Origin: Kiritimatiellia bacterium
Lineage (GTDB): Bacteria; Verrucomicrobiota; Kiritimatiellia; RFP12; UBA1067
Length of the DNA stretch: 64,000 nucleotides
Assembly (NCBI GenBank): GCA_017403825.1
Contig: JAFRDO010000087.1
Span: 27,240 to 91,239 of the forward strand
Direction: 5' to 3'
Positions within the stretch are counted from its first letter, which is position 1, and each line of letters begins with the position of its first letter. Below, piece after piece: positions 16,401-24,837 of this stretch. The notes beneath the pieces were generated by a model that was not told where the DNA came from, made no database searches, and saw only the letters and a program-made list of their open reading frames with translations. The translations under genes and the position numbers were made by a program.

Positions 16401-16985
16401 TTACCAAAATTGCCATTGCCCGGTGTGAATCACCCAGAGCCCGAGCACGAGGTTTGTCGTGACGTGCGCGACGATCGCCGCGCCCAGCCCACGCCGCAGG
16501 CAAAGAAGGCCGTACGCGACTCCGGCGACAGCCCCGACAAGCCAGCGGTCGTGCTCTACGGCAAAGAGGCCGACCATCCACCAGAACCCCGCGAAGTCCA
16601 TAAGCCACCGACGGAAGAAAAGCTCCTCCGCCACGGCTATGACGAACGCGCTGCCGGCAAGGCGAACCGCCAGGAGGACCGTACCGGTCTCGGCGATGGA
16701 CTGCGTGCCGCCCTCGCCGACTATGAAGAAGCGCCGGTACAATTCCCAGCCGAACTGCTCCGGCAATATCCAGACTGCGAACACTGCAAGCCCGACAGGC
16801 ACACCCCACTTCAGCGACTTCAAAATGCCGCGGCAACCGCCTGCAACCCAAGCGTACAGCGTCGGCACGAGCAACGCCGCCGTCGCTGCGGAGCGCACCG
16901 CGTAGCCGGACGCTGTCGCCGGCAACGCCACCATCAGCACCATCCACGCCGCATACGGCGCGATCAGCCAGAATGCCTTCGTCAT
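16401..16985 (-). CDS. CPBP-family (CAAX protease-related) membrane protein, PEP-CTERM-associated type
   Basis: A 194-residue multi-pass membrane protein. The start at 16985 gives an ATGA overlap with the ung stop. Several hydrophobic helices are visible. The CPBP motif 1 is AEELFFRRWLMDF (EExxxR); motif 2 is FAVEHDRWLVG and motif 3 HVTTNLVLG. The C-terminus LWVIHTGQWQFW closely resembles the TIGR03008-type CAAX protease-related proteins that accompany exosortase/PEP-CTERM sorting systems (from memory of the family, not a search). No exosortase or PEP-CTERM tail is seen in this window. It probably cleaves or processes a membrane or secreted substrate. Confidence 0.75.
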   Translation of the reverse strand: MTKAFWLIAPYAAWMVLMVALPATASGYAVRSAATAALLVPTLYAWVAGGCRGILKSLKWGVPVGLAVFAVWILPEQFGWELYRRFFIVGEGGTQSIAETGTVLLAVRLAGSAFVIAVAEELFFRRWLMDFAGFWWMVGLFAVEHDRWLVGAVAGVAYGLLCLRRGLGAAIVAHVTTNLVLGLWVIHTGQWQFW

Positions 16986-17659
16986 GACGGCAGCCATGCG
17001 ATCGGTGCGACGCCGTGCGCGACAAGATAGGCGTTCGCCCGCGAGAACGGACGAGACCCGAAAAATCCTCTGAAAGCAGAAAGCGGCGACGGGTGAGGCG
17101 ATTCTATCACGCAGTGCCGCGAACGGTCTATGAACGCGCCCTTGCGCTGCGCCGACGCCCCCCACAGCAGAAAGACAAGATGTTCGCGCCCTTCGGCAAG
17201 CGCCCGCACCGCCGCGTCGGTGAACGTCTCCCAGCCGCGGCCCTGGTGAGAGGCGGCGCGGTGCGCGGCGACTGTCAGCGTTGCGTTCAAGAGCAGCACG
17301 CCCTGGTCCGCCCAGCTCATAAGGTCCGGTATCGCACAGCCCGCGCCGCCGATGTCCGATTCAAGTTCCTTCGCTATGTTCACCAGCGAAGGCGGGGTCT
17401 GCACGTCCGGCGGCACGTAGAAAGCAAGCCCCTGCGCCTGGCCTGGCTCGTGGTACGGGTCCTGTCCGAGAATCACGACCTTCACCTTGTCGAACGGAGT
17501 GCGGTCGAATGCGTTGAAGATCAGCTTTGCCGGCGGATAGCACCGCCCGGACGCATAGGCTCCGCGCACGAAATCGGCAAGCTCTGCAAAATAGGGCTTG
17601 TCGAATTCTGCGGCAAGCACACGCTTCCAGCTTTCCTCAATGCGCACTTCCTTCTTCAT
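16982..17659 (-). CDS. ung: uracil-DNA glycosylase (family 1)
   Basis: Removes uracil from DNA by cleaving the N-glycosidic bond. The 225-residue protein has the catalytic water-activating loop GQDPYHEPGQAQG, the uracil-recognition strand LLLNATLTV and the leucine intercalation loop HPSPLSAFRGFFGSRPF, all intact. The start chosen is MKKEVRIEESW at 17659, which follows a GGAGGGAG ribosome site; an in-frame ATG at 17692 lies inside the promoter region. Stop overlaps the downstream protease gene by 4 nt. Confidence 0.97.
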   Translation of the reverse strand: MKKEVRIEESWKRVLAAEFDKPYFAELADFVRGAYASGRCYPPAKLIFNAFDRTPFDKVKVVILGQDPYHEPGQAQGLAFYVPPDVQTPPSLVNIAKELESDIGGAGCAIPDLMSWADQGVLLLNATLTVAAHRAASHQGRGWETFTDAAVRALAEGREHLVFLLWGASAQRKGAFIDRSRHCVIESPHPSPLSAFRGFFGSRPFSRANAYLVAHGVAPIAWLPS

Positions 17660-17690
17660 CGGTCTCCCTCCATGCCGCGTATTATACCAC

Positions 17691-17699
17691 ATTGTCCCT
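17691..17699 (-). promoter_or_regulatory. extended -10 promoter of ung
   Basis: TGG-TATAAT on the minus strand, 31 nt before the ung start; divergent from the cupin promoter at 17709-17737. Confidence 0.6.
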
Positions 17700-17708
17700 G
17701 CCGGGCGG

Positions 17709-17737
17709 TTGCGGCATGTGGCCGTTTTTGGTAGAAT
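17709..17737 (+). promoter_or_regulatory. promoter of the cupin gene (-35 and extended -10)
   Basis: TTGCGG (17709-17714), a 17-nt spacer ending in TGG, then TAGAAT (17732-17737) on the plus strand. It lies about 62 nt before the ATG at 17800. Confidence 0.55.
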
Positions 17738-17799
17738 CCGGTCATCATCTCATGCGCGATGCGAATCGCGGCGGCAGAACACGAAAGAGGACGGCAAAA

Positions 17800-18129
17800 A
17801 TGGAAACCTTATACGAAAAGAACCCTTACGGCGGCAAGGGCACGATGACCATTGAAAAACTGCTCGGTCCCGAGCAGCTGAAAGACAAGTGCGGGCTCTT
17901 CGCCCGCGTCACGCTGCCGCCCGGCGCGGTGCTCGGATTCCACGAACACCACGGCAACGGCGAGGGCTACTTCATTCTCTCCGGCAGCGGCGCCTACGAC
18001 GACAACGGCGTCACGCGCACCGTCAAGGCCGGCGACGTCACATGGACGCCCGACGGCTCCGGGCACGGGCTGAGCAACGAGGCCGGAAGCGAGGACCTCG
18101 TCTTCATGGCCCTCATAATCAACAGCTGA
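17800..18129 (+). CDS. small cupin-domain protein
   Basis: A 109-residue single-domain cupin. The barrel motif 1 appears as FHEHHGNGEGYFILSGSG (about 47-64), giving His residues and a Glu for a metal site, and motif 2 as VKAGDVTWTPDGSGHGL with a further His. Such proteins bind sugars or act as isomerases, dioxygenases or storage/regulatory domains; the partner cannot be read here. The start METLYEKN at 17800 was chosen because the long open frame upstream overlaps the ung promoter region and reads as non-protein; a GAGG lies about 12 nt upstream. It is one of the very few plus-strand genes in this window. Confidence 0.85.
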   Translation: METLYEKNPYGGKGTMTIEKLLGPEQLKDKCGLFARVTLPPGAVLGFHEHHGNGEGYFILSGSGAYDDNGVTRTVKAGDVTWTPDGSGHGLSNEAGSEDLVFMALIINS

Positions 18130-18150
18130 CCTTGGCGCAAGCGCGTCGCG

Positions 18151-18933
18151 TCACGCCAGCTCGCGCGAGCGGGCTGCTGCGGCGGCAAGCGTGTCGGCAA
18201 CGATCTTCTTGAACGCCGGCTTCGCGAGCTTTTTCATGCCGGCGGCGGTCGTTCCGCCCTTGGTGCATACGCCGTCAATGAACGGCCTGAGCGCCATGCC
18301 GCTTTCGCGCAGGAACTTCGCCGTGCCGTACATCGTCTGCTCCGCAAGAAGACGGGCGACGTCGGGCTTGAGTCCGAGCTTCATGCCGCCTTCGGCCATC
18401 GCCTCCTCCATGTACGCGAAATAGGCCGGACCCGAACCCGAGAGAGCCGTCACGGCGTCAAAGTCGCGCTCCTTCAGCACCACCGTCGCGCCGGCGCCGC
18501 CGAGAATCGCCTCTACCGCCGCGACTGCAGACTTCGGCGTCTTCGGCGTCGCGCAGATCGCGCACATGCCGGCGTTCGCCCGCAGCGCGAGGTTCGGCAT
18601 GACGCGCACGAGACCGGGCTTTGCGCCAAACGCAGAACGCAACCGCGCGAGCGTCTTCCCGGCCACGATGGAGACCAGCGTCTGCCCCTGCTTCAGGAGC
18701 GGCTTCACCTCCGCGGCCACGCCGTCAACGTCCTGCGGCTTGACCGCAAGGAACAGCAGCGTCGCCTTCTTCGCGACTTCCTTCACGTCGCCAGTGGTGG
18801 CGACGCCGTATTTCGCCGCCAGTTCCGCCGCACGGTCCGGCAGCCGTTCCGCCATTATGACAGAACGCTTGTCCGAAATCGCCGATAGAATCCCCTCGGC
18901 CATCTTGCCGGCACCGAAAAATCCGATTTTCAT
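18151..18933 (-). CDS. proC: pyrroline-5-carboxylate reductase
   Basis: Last step of proline synthesis: NAD(P)H reduction of pyrroline-5-carboxylate. The 260-residue protein has the Rossmann motif GFFGAGKMAEGI, AVKPQDV, the RVMPNLA strand, the substrate motif ALSGSGPAYFAYMEEAM, and VCTKGGTTAAGM in place of the usual VxSPGGTT. Start at 18933 with GAGGAG 8-10 nt upstream. It lies 52 nt downstream of the secreted phytase-esterase-like gene with no clear promoter between them. Confidence 0.95.
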   Translation of the reverse strand: MKIGFFGAGKMAEGILSAISDKRSVIMAERLPDRAAELAAKYGVATTGDVKEVAKKATLLFLAVKPQDVDGVAAEVKPLLKQGQTLVSIVAGKTLARLRSAFGAKPGLVRVMPNLALRANAGMCAICATPKTPKSAVAAVEAILGGAGATVVLKERDFDAVTALSGSGPAYFAYMEEAMAEGGMKLGLKPDVARLLAEQTMYGTAKFLRESGMALRPFIDGVCTKGGTTAAGMKKLAKPAFKKIVADTLAAAAARSRELA

Positions 18934-18985
18934 TATGCTGTCTCCTCTTTACCCTTTACGTCCGTTGAACACGGTCAAAGCCGAC

Positions 18986-21364
18986 CTATCGGGTGGCCCT
19001 GACCTTGAAGAAGCCGTTGGTGGGATTGGTTGCGCTCTCGCTCGTCCACGTCGTCTGGCCTTCGCCTGCCACGCATGTGCCGGACAACAGCGTCTCCGCG
19101 TCTCCGAGCTTCTCCATGCCATAGACGTGATAGACTTCGGAGAGCTCCTTGTCGTCGCGGACACCGTTGAACGTTAACCGGAGGCGCCTGTCGGTAAGGA
19201 GCGTGATTGCGATAAGCTTGAACGGCTCGTCCTTCGACAGGTCGATGCCCGCCGCAAACGCATCGCCGAGCGTGTAGCCGAGCGCCGACAGGTTAGGCTT
19301 CACGTTCGCGGGAAACACCAGGTTCGGGTCACGTCCAAGGCCGAGCGCATCAAGCCATGTGACGGGAACGCCGTCGATGTAGGCCGGCTCCGCCACGTCC
19401 TCGATCGAAAGCATTATGTCGTCGAGCTTGCACATGCCGGTCGCGACAAGCGCCGTGACGCAGCGCTTCTCGCCGATATCCAGAAGCTCGTACCAGCTGC
19501 CGCCCGTCGTAAGGTCCGTAGGCGAGGCATATCCGGACGCCGTCAGGCATTCCGTGCCGTTCAGCTTTACCTGCGCGAACGCCCTGCCACCGCTGTTGGA
19601 CGAATAGTCGAACGTCAGCGTAACGCGCACCCAGTCATCGTTCTCGTACGTCGTGCTGGAGAGTTCCACCCAGCCCGCAGAGCCGCCTGGCTTTGTGCAC
19701 TTGACGCACATCACGCCGTTGCTGTTGCACGCGACAATCAGCTTGTTGCCCGCAGCCGGCCCAGGCACCGCAATGTCATTGCCGGGCGGCGCATGGCGCA
19801 CCGCCACCATGAAATCGAGCGTCTGCAGAGCGTTCGTCTCGACTTGAGGATACGTGCGCGTCAGGTCGCCGTCCACCGACAGCACCTTCGTGTGCGCCTC
19901 GCGGTCCATCGGATAGCCGGCGGCCGGCGTATACGTCTCCGTTATGACCTCGGCGTCCTCTCCCGACCAGCCGGAGATGTCGCTGCCCTGCGTTCCGACG
20001 GCATACGCCTCGAACGAGTCGTTCGCAAGCAGCGACGAGACAGCCGCACTCGTCGCAACGGCCCACGTCAGCGTACCGTCTCCGCCGACCGTAAACGCTG
20101 CAGTCGCGCCGCTGCCGGACGCCGGCGACTGGTTGGCCATCGCCCAAAGCACCGTCGCCACAGTATCGCCGTTGTTGGTGTAGGCATTAGCGGTAATGCC
20201 GGGCCCGGCAAGCTCGACCGACACCTGCGACCCGTTAAGATAGCGGTAGTTGTTGCCCTTGACGGACGCCGTGTATCCAGCCGGCTCCTCGAAGTTAAGC
20301 GTCCGCACGTTCAAGCCCGAGAGGACAAGCGGCTGGATGGAAGAACTGGAGTTTCCATCGCCTGAATCCGTCACCATGAGCAGACTTATGCTGGTGTCCG
20401 AAAGACGCTTGCCGAAGCAGATGCCCTCATAGTTGTTGAAACCCACTGCTCCGCTGTCATACAGAAGCGTCTTCTGGATGCTGACAACCGGTGCTTCCTT
20501 GAGCGACGGATAGTCCTTGATGTCCGTGACCATGTCGAAATTGGACACGCGGTATATGGCATAATAGAAGTCAGCGTCAAGCTTGGCCCAGAAATCGCTT
20601 CCATCTGTCGGGCTGCTCAATTCACGCTCCAAAACAAGAAGCGAGCCATCCGGCAATGCACAGAGATCGGAGACGCCGCGCCGGCTACTGCCGCCAAGCG
20701 CATATCTGTTGTGCCACTTTTCCGTCGTGTACGGGTACATGGCGGCAAGCTGGAATTTGTCATTTACGGTTTGCCGGACGTACTTCACGAGACGCACCGT
20801 GGTCGAGTTCGTATAGGACGAGCGGGAACCATCAACCGTCAACGCCTCCTCGTTCGCCGTCCACAGCGTCAACCCGTCGCCACTGATGGTCAGGGATTCA
20901 AAGCCGTAGTTGCCGTTGATTTGCTTCATGACATTCGGAATGTCCAAAGCCTGAATGATGGCGCCAGTTGCAGGGTTGTATTCCTTGATCGTCTTCCCCG
21001 ATTCTTCCGCCACCCAGATGTTACCCGTCGCAGGATCATATGCAACACCTTCAAGATCTGAAGTGCCAGACAGGCGAATGGCCTGGTTCGTTGCCACGGT
21101 CGAGAACGAATTGACCGTAAGGCCGTTGTCGGAAACGGCAATCGTGCAGGGATAGAGACCGATCTCGCTGCCATTGTCACACACGGAATAGTAGCTGTTC
21201 CCGCCGACATACGTGATGGCGCTCAACCCGCGCGGGTAAGTGCTTCTTGACTTTTGTGTTCCCTTGGTTATCGAAATGTCGGCCGCTGCCGTGAACGCCA
21301 AGCCAACAACCATCAACGCGACGGCTGCGTAGCCGACGCCCGAACCAACTCTGTCTTTGTTCAT
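18986..21364 (-). CDS. secreted esterase-like-activity-of-phytase/SdiA-regulated-type beta-propeller protein
   Basis: A 792-residue exported protein. The start at 21364 (MNKDRVGSGVGYAAVALMVVG) was chosen because AAAGG lies upstream and it opens with a hydrophobic signal segment; in-frame ATGs at 21373 and 21382 and further upstream are less likely. Residues about 35-345 contain propeller-like blades such as SDLEGVAYDPATGNIWVAEE and FESLTISGDGLTLWTANEEA, typical of the phytase-esterase-like/YjiK type. The rest is a LamG-like jelly roll (SSLLANDSFEAYAVGTQGSD onward) and a C-terminal module ending NPTNGFFKVRATR. Substrate unknown; phosphodiester or lipid ester hydrolysis is possible by family. 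It is not obviously linked to its neighbours. Confidence 0.7.
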   Translation of the reverse strand: MNKDRVGSGVGYAAVALMVVGLAFTAAADISITKGTQKSRSTYPRGLSAITYVGGNSYYSVCDNGSEIGLYPCTIAVSDNGLTVNSFSTVATNQAIRLSGTSDLEGVAYDPATGNIWVAEESGKTIKEYNPATGAIIQALDIPNVMKQINGNYGFESLTISGDGLTLWTANEEALTVDGSRSSYTNSTTVRLVKYVRQTVNDKFQLAAMYPYTTEKWHNRYALGGSSRRGVSDLCALPDGSLLVLERELSSPTDGSDFWAKLDADFYYAIYRVSNFDMVTDIKDYPSLKEAPVVSIQKTLLYDSGAVGFNNYEGICFGKRLSDTSISLLMVTDSGDGNSSSSIQPLVLSGLNVRTLNFEEPAGYTASVKGNNYRYLNGSQVSVELAGPGITANAYTNNGDTVATVLWAMANQSPASGSGATAAFTVGGDGTLTWAVATSAAVSSLLANDSFEAYAVGTQGSDISGWSGEDAEVITETYTPAAGYPMDREAHTKVLSVDGDLTRTYPQVETNALQTLDFMVAVRHAPPGNDIAVPGPAAGNKLIVACNSNGVMCVKCTKPGGSAGWVELSSTTYENDDWVRVTLTFDYSSNSGGRAFAQVKLNGTECLTASGYASPTDLTTGGSWYELLDIGEKRCVTALVATGMCKLDDIMLSIEDVAEPAYIDGVPVTWLDALGLGRDPNLVFPANVKPNLSALGYTLGDAFAAGIDLSKDEPFKLIAITLLTDRRLRLTFNGVRDDKELSEVYHVYGMEKLGDAETLLSGTCVAGEGQTTWTSESATNPTNGFFKVRATR

Positions 21365-21404
21365 ATGCTGCATGCCTTTCATTGCAAGACCTAAACCGCT
21401 ATGT

Positions 21405-21413
21405 ATTATACCA
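21405..21413 (-). promoter_or_regulatory. extended -10 promoter of the propeller protein gene
   Basis: TGG-TATAAT on the minus strand, 40 nt upstream of the start at 21364. Confidence 0.6.
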
Positions 21414-21471
21414 TAAATTCCGTCTGCCGAAACAATTCGGCGACGGGGCGCAGGTCCTTCTGTCATCGCGT

Positions 21472-22401
21472 TCACCGCGCCTGTCCGAGGCCTACGAGCC
21501 TCAACGGATTGTCGTGCCCTATCTTCCGAAGCTCGGCCTCCGAAAGACCGGTCCGTTCGCGGAGAATCTCCATGCACCGCGCAAGCGGCGTCGTCGCGCC
21601 GACGAGACAGTTGCGCGACGGGTTCCACAGCAGCCCGTTCGGCTCAAGCCTCGCGTGCGCCCCGCACACCTCGTACTCGCCCGGCGGCAGCCCGGCCGGA
21701 TACTGCGCGTCGGAGACGGCGACCAGCCTGTCCGCCGGAACCGCCCGAGCGTAAAGCCTGAGCATCGTGTCCGGCAGATGGTGCCCGTCGGGTATGAACA
21801 TGACGGACGCCCTGTCCTCGACAAGCGCAGAATAGATTATGTTGTCGTGGCGGTTCACCTCGTTGGGAATGCCGTTGCCAAGATGCGTGAACGACTTCGC
21901 GCCCGCCGCGATGCACGGCTCAAGATCCGCCGGGGAAGTCGCAAGCTGGTGGCCGAGCGAAACGGTCACGCCCGAAGACGACACGGCGCGGACGAAGTCC
22001 GGCATGCCCGGGACCTCTGCCGCGACGTTCACCATGCGCACAAGGCCCTCCGCCGCGTCCTGGAAACGGCCGAAGAGCGCGAGATCCGGCAGCCGCACCC
22101 ATTCGACCGGATGCGTTCCCACCGCACCAGGCTTCGACGATATGAACGGCCCTTCAAGGAAGAAGCCGATGACGTTACTTTCGCAGACGGCGTACCGGCG
22201 CCGCGCCTCGACGACGGTACGCATTGCGCCGATCACCGTCTCGGGATCGCCGGTGACGAACGTCGGCATGTAACCGACGGTTCCGTCCGCCTCAAGCCGC
22301 TCCGTCACGGCCTTCACCGCCTCGACAGTGAGTCCGGGCGCGTTGAAGTCAATCCCCGCGTAACCGTTGACCTGAAGATCCACCCAGCCTTCGGACTTCA
22401 C
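21472..22401 (-). CDS. NagA-like amidohydrolase (N-acetylhexosamine-6-phosphate deacetylase type) lacking the N-terminal domain
   Basis: A 309-residue protein with the NagA TIM-barrel signatures: VDLQVNGYAGIDFN at the very N-terminus, FFLEGPFIS (metal Glu), VSLGHQLA and FTHLGNGIPNEV (metal His), and VSDAQYPAGLPPG (catalytic Asp). The start is a GTG at 22401 whose GTGA overlaps the upstream isomerase stop. Canonical NagA (about 380 residues) has a small beta-sandwich before the barrel; it is absent here, so this is a compact variant. It should deacetylate an N-acetylated amino-sugar phosphate in the cytoplasm, or a related amide. It lies last in an operon with a sodium/solute symporter and a sugar isomerase-like protein. 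Confidence 0.8.
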   Translation of the reverse strand: MKSEGWVDLQVNGYAGIDFNAPGLTVEAVKAVTERLEADGTVGYMPTFVTGDPETVIGAMRTVVEARRRYAVCESNVIGFFLEGPFISSKPGAVGTHPVEWVRLPDLALFGRFQDAAEGLVRMVNVAAEVPGMPDFVRAVSSSGVTVSLGHQLATSPADLEPCIAAGAKSFTHLGNGIPNEVNRHDNIIYSALVEDRASVMFIPDGHHLPDTMLRLYARAVPADRLVAVSDAQYPAGLPPGEYEVCGAHARLEPNGLLWNPSRNCLVGATTPLARCMEILRERTGLSEAELRKIGHDNPLRLVGLGQAR

Positions 22402-23264
22402 ATCAGCCCCTTGAAGTAATCGCGTGACTCGTCGATCCACTGCGGATTGTCGGGGAAGGCGTTAGCCAACTCCAGCCCGAGACATCCGTCATAGCCGATC
22501 GACCTGAGCGCATCGAAGATTCCGTCGTAGTCGAATGAGCGTCCGGACGGATTTACGCCCGACGATCCGTTGCTCTTGTCAGAGATGCAGCGCACATGCC
22601 CGTCAAAGATGCGCGCGGCGTACTTGACCGCTATGTCGCGGCAGTCGAGCCCGTCGGCGTACGTGTAGGCCCAATCGACGCAGAACCCCATGCGCGGCGA
22701 CAGGTCGCGGATAAGCTCAAACGTCTCGGGAACGGCTGGATAGAGCGACGGCGCACCGGTCTTGGGGTTGCGCCCGTGGTTGTGGATCGCGAAGCGAAGT
22801 CCGTACTCGTCCGCCAGACGCGAACAGACCTCGCACAGCGCACGGTCGCTGCAGCAATCCTTCCACTTAGGCCCCGTCTTCTTTCCCGGCACGCCGACGA
22901 TCAGCGGCACACCCAGCGCCGCCGCATAGTCGAAGCGTCTCTTCGCCTCGTCAGGAGAATATATCGAGATCGGTCCGACGCCATACGGCGTAACGCCATG
23001 TTCCGCGCACTTGCGCCTGAACTCGGCTATCTGGGCCGGCGACGCATCGAACGGAAGGTGGAAATCCTTCACGCACAGGTGCGTGAACCCATGCGCCTCG
23101 CAGAACGCGAGAGCCGCATCGGTTGAGAACGAGCGAAGCGTATAGCCCGCCATCGCGAGCTTGAACTTCGTCCGCCCGCCGCCACGCAGCAGGTCCGCAC
23201 ACCCGCCGACGGCGAGCGATGCCGCGCCGGACGACGATCCGACGATGAATTCGCGTCTTGTCAT
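22398..23264 (-). CDS. sugar phosphate isomerase/epimerase-like TIM-barrel protein, Tat/lipoprotein signal
   Basis: A 288-residue AP-endonuclease-2/xylose-isomerase-like TIM barrel. The N-terminus MTRREFIVGSSSG is a twin-arginine signal and VGGC at 19-22 is a plausible lipobox, so it may be an exported lipoprotein. Barrel features include GFTHLCVKDFHLP, GVPLIVGVPGKKTGP, FAIHNHGRNP (metal His), GFCVDWAYTY (metal Asp) and GCLGLELAN (metal Glu). The start at 23264 forms an ATGA overlap with the symporter stop, and its own stop overlaps the NagA-like gene. It probably interconverts a sugar or sugar acid, or acts on a keto-sugar, before or during uptake. Exact substrate unknown. Confidence 0.78.
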   Translation of the reverse strand: MTRREFIVGSSSGAASLAVGGCADLLRGGGRTKFKLAMAGYTLRSFSTDAALAFCEAHGFTHLCVKDFHLPFDASPAQIAEFRRKCAEHGVTPYGVGPISIYSPDEAKRRFDYAAALGVPLIVGVPGKKTGPKWKDCCSDRALCEVCSRLADEYGLRFAIHNHGRNPKTGAPSLYPAVPETFELIRDLSPRMGFCVDWAYTYADGLDCRDIAVKYAARIFDGHVRCISDKSNGSSGVNPSGRSFDYDGIFDALRSIGYDGCLGLELANAFPDNPQWIDESRDYFKGLM

Positions 23265-24775
23265 GCCTTGCCCTCCAGTCTCTGAAAGAATCCGTCGACG
23301 ACCTTGCGCGACTCCGGCCCGTCCGGCAGGAGACACGCCGCAACTGCCATGGAAACCATTGTCGCCGCCGCCGTAAGCGAAAACGACCATATCATCTCTC
23401 GCAGGAACGGCCATTTCGCCCCGGCCGAGAAAAGCGCGAGGCCGACCGCGATCCCTCCGACAAGCCCCGCCATGCCGGCGCGGCGCGGAAGACTGCGCAC
23501 GAAAAGCCCTCCCAGCATCGGAATCGCTATCGGCGGCAGGAAAACGCCGAAGACCTTGTTTGACAGGTTAAAGAGATCGTCCGCGCCCTGCGCGTATTGC
23601 ATGACGAACGTGAGCGCCACGACGAGTCCGCCGACGAGGATGGTGGCGATCCGCGCCGCAGCCATTCGAGCTCTAGGCGACGGCTTCTTCGCGAACTTGA
23701 GATATATCTCGTTGGTGACGACCGCCGCCGCCGCGTTGAAGTTGCCGGCGAGCGAACTCATTGTTGCCGAGAACATCGCCGCGATCACCATGCCGATCAT
23801 TCCGACCGGCAGAACAGCGCGGCAAAGCGTCGCGTAGACGGCGTTCATCGCCCCGGCATCGTTCAGGTCGAGCGGCGGCAGGAAGACGCGCGCCGCCATC
23901 GCCGGAAAGAAGAACAGCGGCGGACCGATGAAGAGAAGCGTCGCGACAAGATACGCCATTTTCTTCGCGTCGCGCTCGCTCTTCGTCGAGTAGTACCGCT
24001 GCACAAGCGACCAGTTTGTCGAAAGCGTAGAACCGACGGCGCAGAAGAACACAAGCATGTAGACCCACGTGTACTGCCCCGCCGTGAAGCGGAAGAATCC
24101 TTCTGGGGCGCGCGAAAAGAACACCTCAAATCCGTGCACAAGGCCCGCGCCGCCGTCGAGCGCGGCGAGCCGTCCGAGGCAGAGGAACGGCAGCGTCAGC
24201 ACGACGGCGACGATGACGAGGAACTGTATGAAGTCGCACGCAAGCGTTGCCTTCAACCCGCCAAGGAACGTGTAGGCGACGATGATCACGCCGGAGATGC
24301 AGATCGACCAGAAGAGCGGGAAGCCCATCCCCGCGCCGACGACAGTTCCGATCGCAAGAAGCTTGAGGGCATTGTCCAGCAGCTGCATCGGGAGGCCCAG
24401 CACGGCAAGCGTCGAGCACATTCCTGGCGTGTAGCGTTCGGCGATGTAGTCGATCGGCGAACCTGTAGCCGCGCGCCGCCAGCGGACCGCAAGGAACCAC
24501 GCGCCCAGAAGAACGGCCGGCACGGAAAGCCAGCTCACCGTGACGGGGACCCACCCGAACTTGTAGGCGAGCGCGGAATACATTACGAACGCTAGCGCCG
24601 AGAAGCTGTTCATGTAGAACGATACGCCCGAAAGCCACCACGGAACTGTCTTGTCGCTGCCGAAGAACTGGTCGGACGTCATTGCGCGGCGGGCGTAATG
24701 CAGGCCAACTCCAATCATCACGGCGAAGAAAGCCGCGATGACAACATAGTCGATGACTGAAATGCCATTTGTCAT
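23261..24775 (-). CDS. sodium:solute symporter (SSS family)
   Basis: A 504-residue integral membrane protein with about 13 hydrophobic helices, of the SSS/SLC5 family that couples Na+ to uptake of sugars, sialic acid or other small solutes. Recognisable parts are the first helix (DYVVIAAFFAVMIGVGLHYARR), the GSDKTVPWWLSGVSFYMNSFSA segment at helices 1-2, and SPIDYIAERY. Its genetic partners, an isomerase-like protein and a NagA-like deacetylase, suggest that it imports an amino sugar or sialic-acid-like substrate; this is inference. I chose the ATG at 24775; an ATG at 24784 abuts the -10 box. Confidence 0.9.
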   Translation of the reverse strand: MTNGISVIDYVVIAAFFAVMIGVGLHYARRAMTSDQFFGSDKTVPWWLSGVSFYMNSFSALAFVMYSALAYKFGWVPVTVSWLSVPAVLLGAWFLAVRWRRAATGSPIDYIAERYTPGMCSTLAVLGLPMQLLDNALKLLAIGTVVGAGMGFPLFWSICISGVIIVAYTFLGGLKATLACDFIQFLVIVAVVLTLPFLCLGRLAALDGGAGLVHGFEVFFSRAPEGFFRFTAGQYTWVYMLVFFCAVGSTLSTNWSLVQRYYSTKSERDAKKMAYLVATLLFIGPPLFFFPAMAARVFLPPLDLNDAGAMNAVYATLCRAVLPVGMIGMVIAAMFSATMSSLAGNFNAAAAVVTNEIYLKFAKKPSPRARMAAARIATILVGGLVVALTFVMQYAQGADDLFNLSNKVFGVFLPPIAIPMLGGLFVRSLPRRAGMAGLVGGIAVGLALFSAGAKWPFLREMIWSFSLTAAATMVSMAVAACLLPDGPESRKVVDGFFQRLEGKA

Positions 24776-24784
24776 TGCCCACAT

Positions 24785-24790
24785 ATTATA
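24785..24790 (-). promoter_or_regulatory. -10 promoter of the symporter operon, 9 nt from ATG
   Basis: TATAAT on the minus strand (preceded by TAG, not TGn), 9 nt before the chosen ATG at 24775. Confidence 0.5.
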
Positions 24791-24837
24791 CTATAAAGGC
24801 CGTCTGCCATCAAACATCTGCCTCGCACTTCGTCTAA

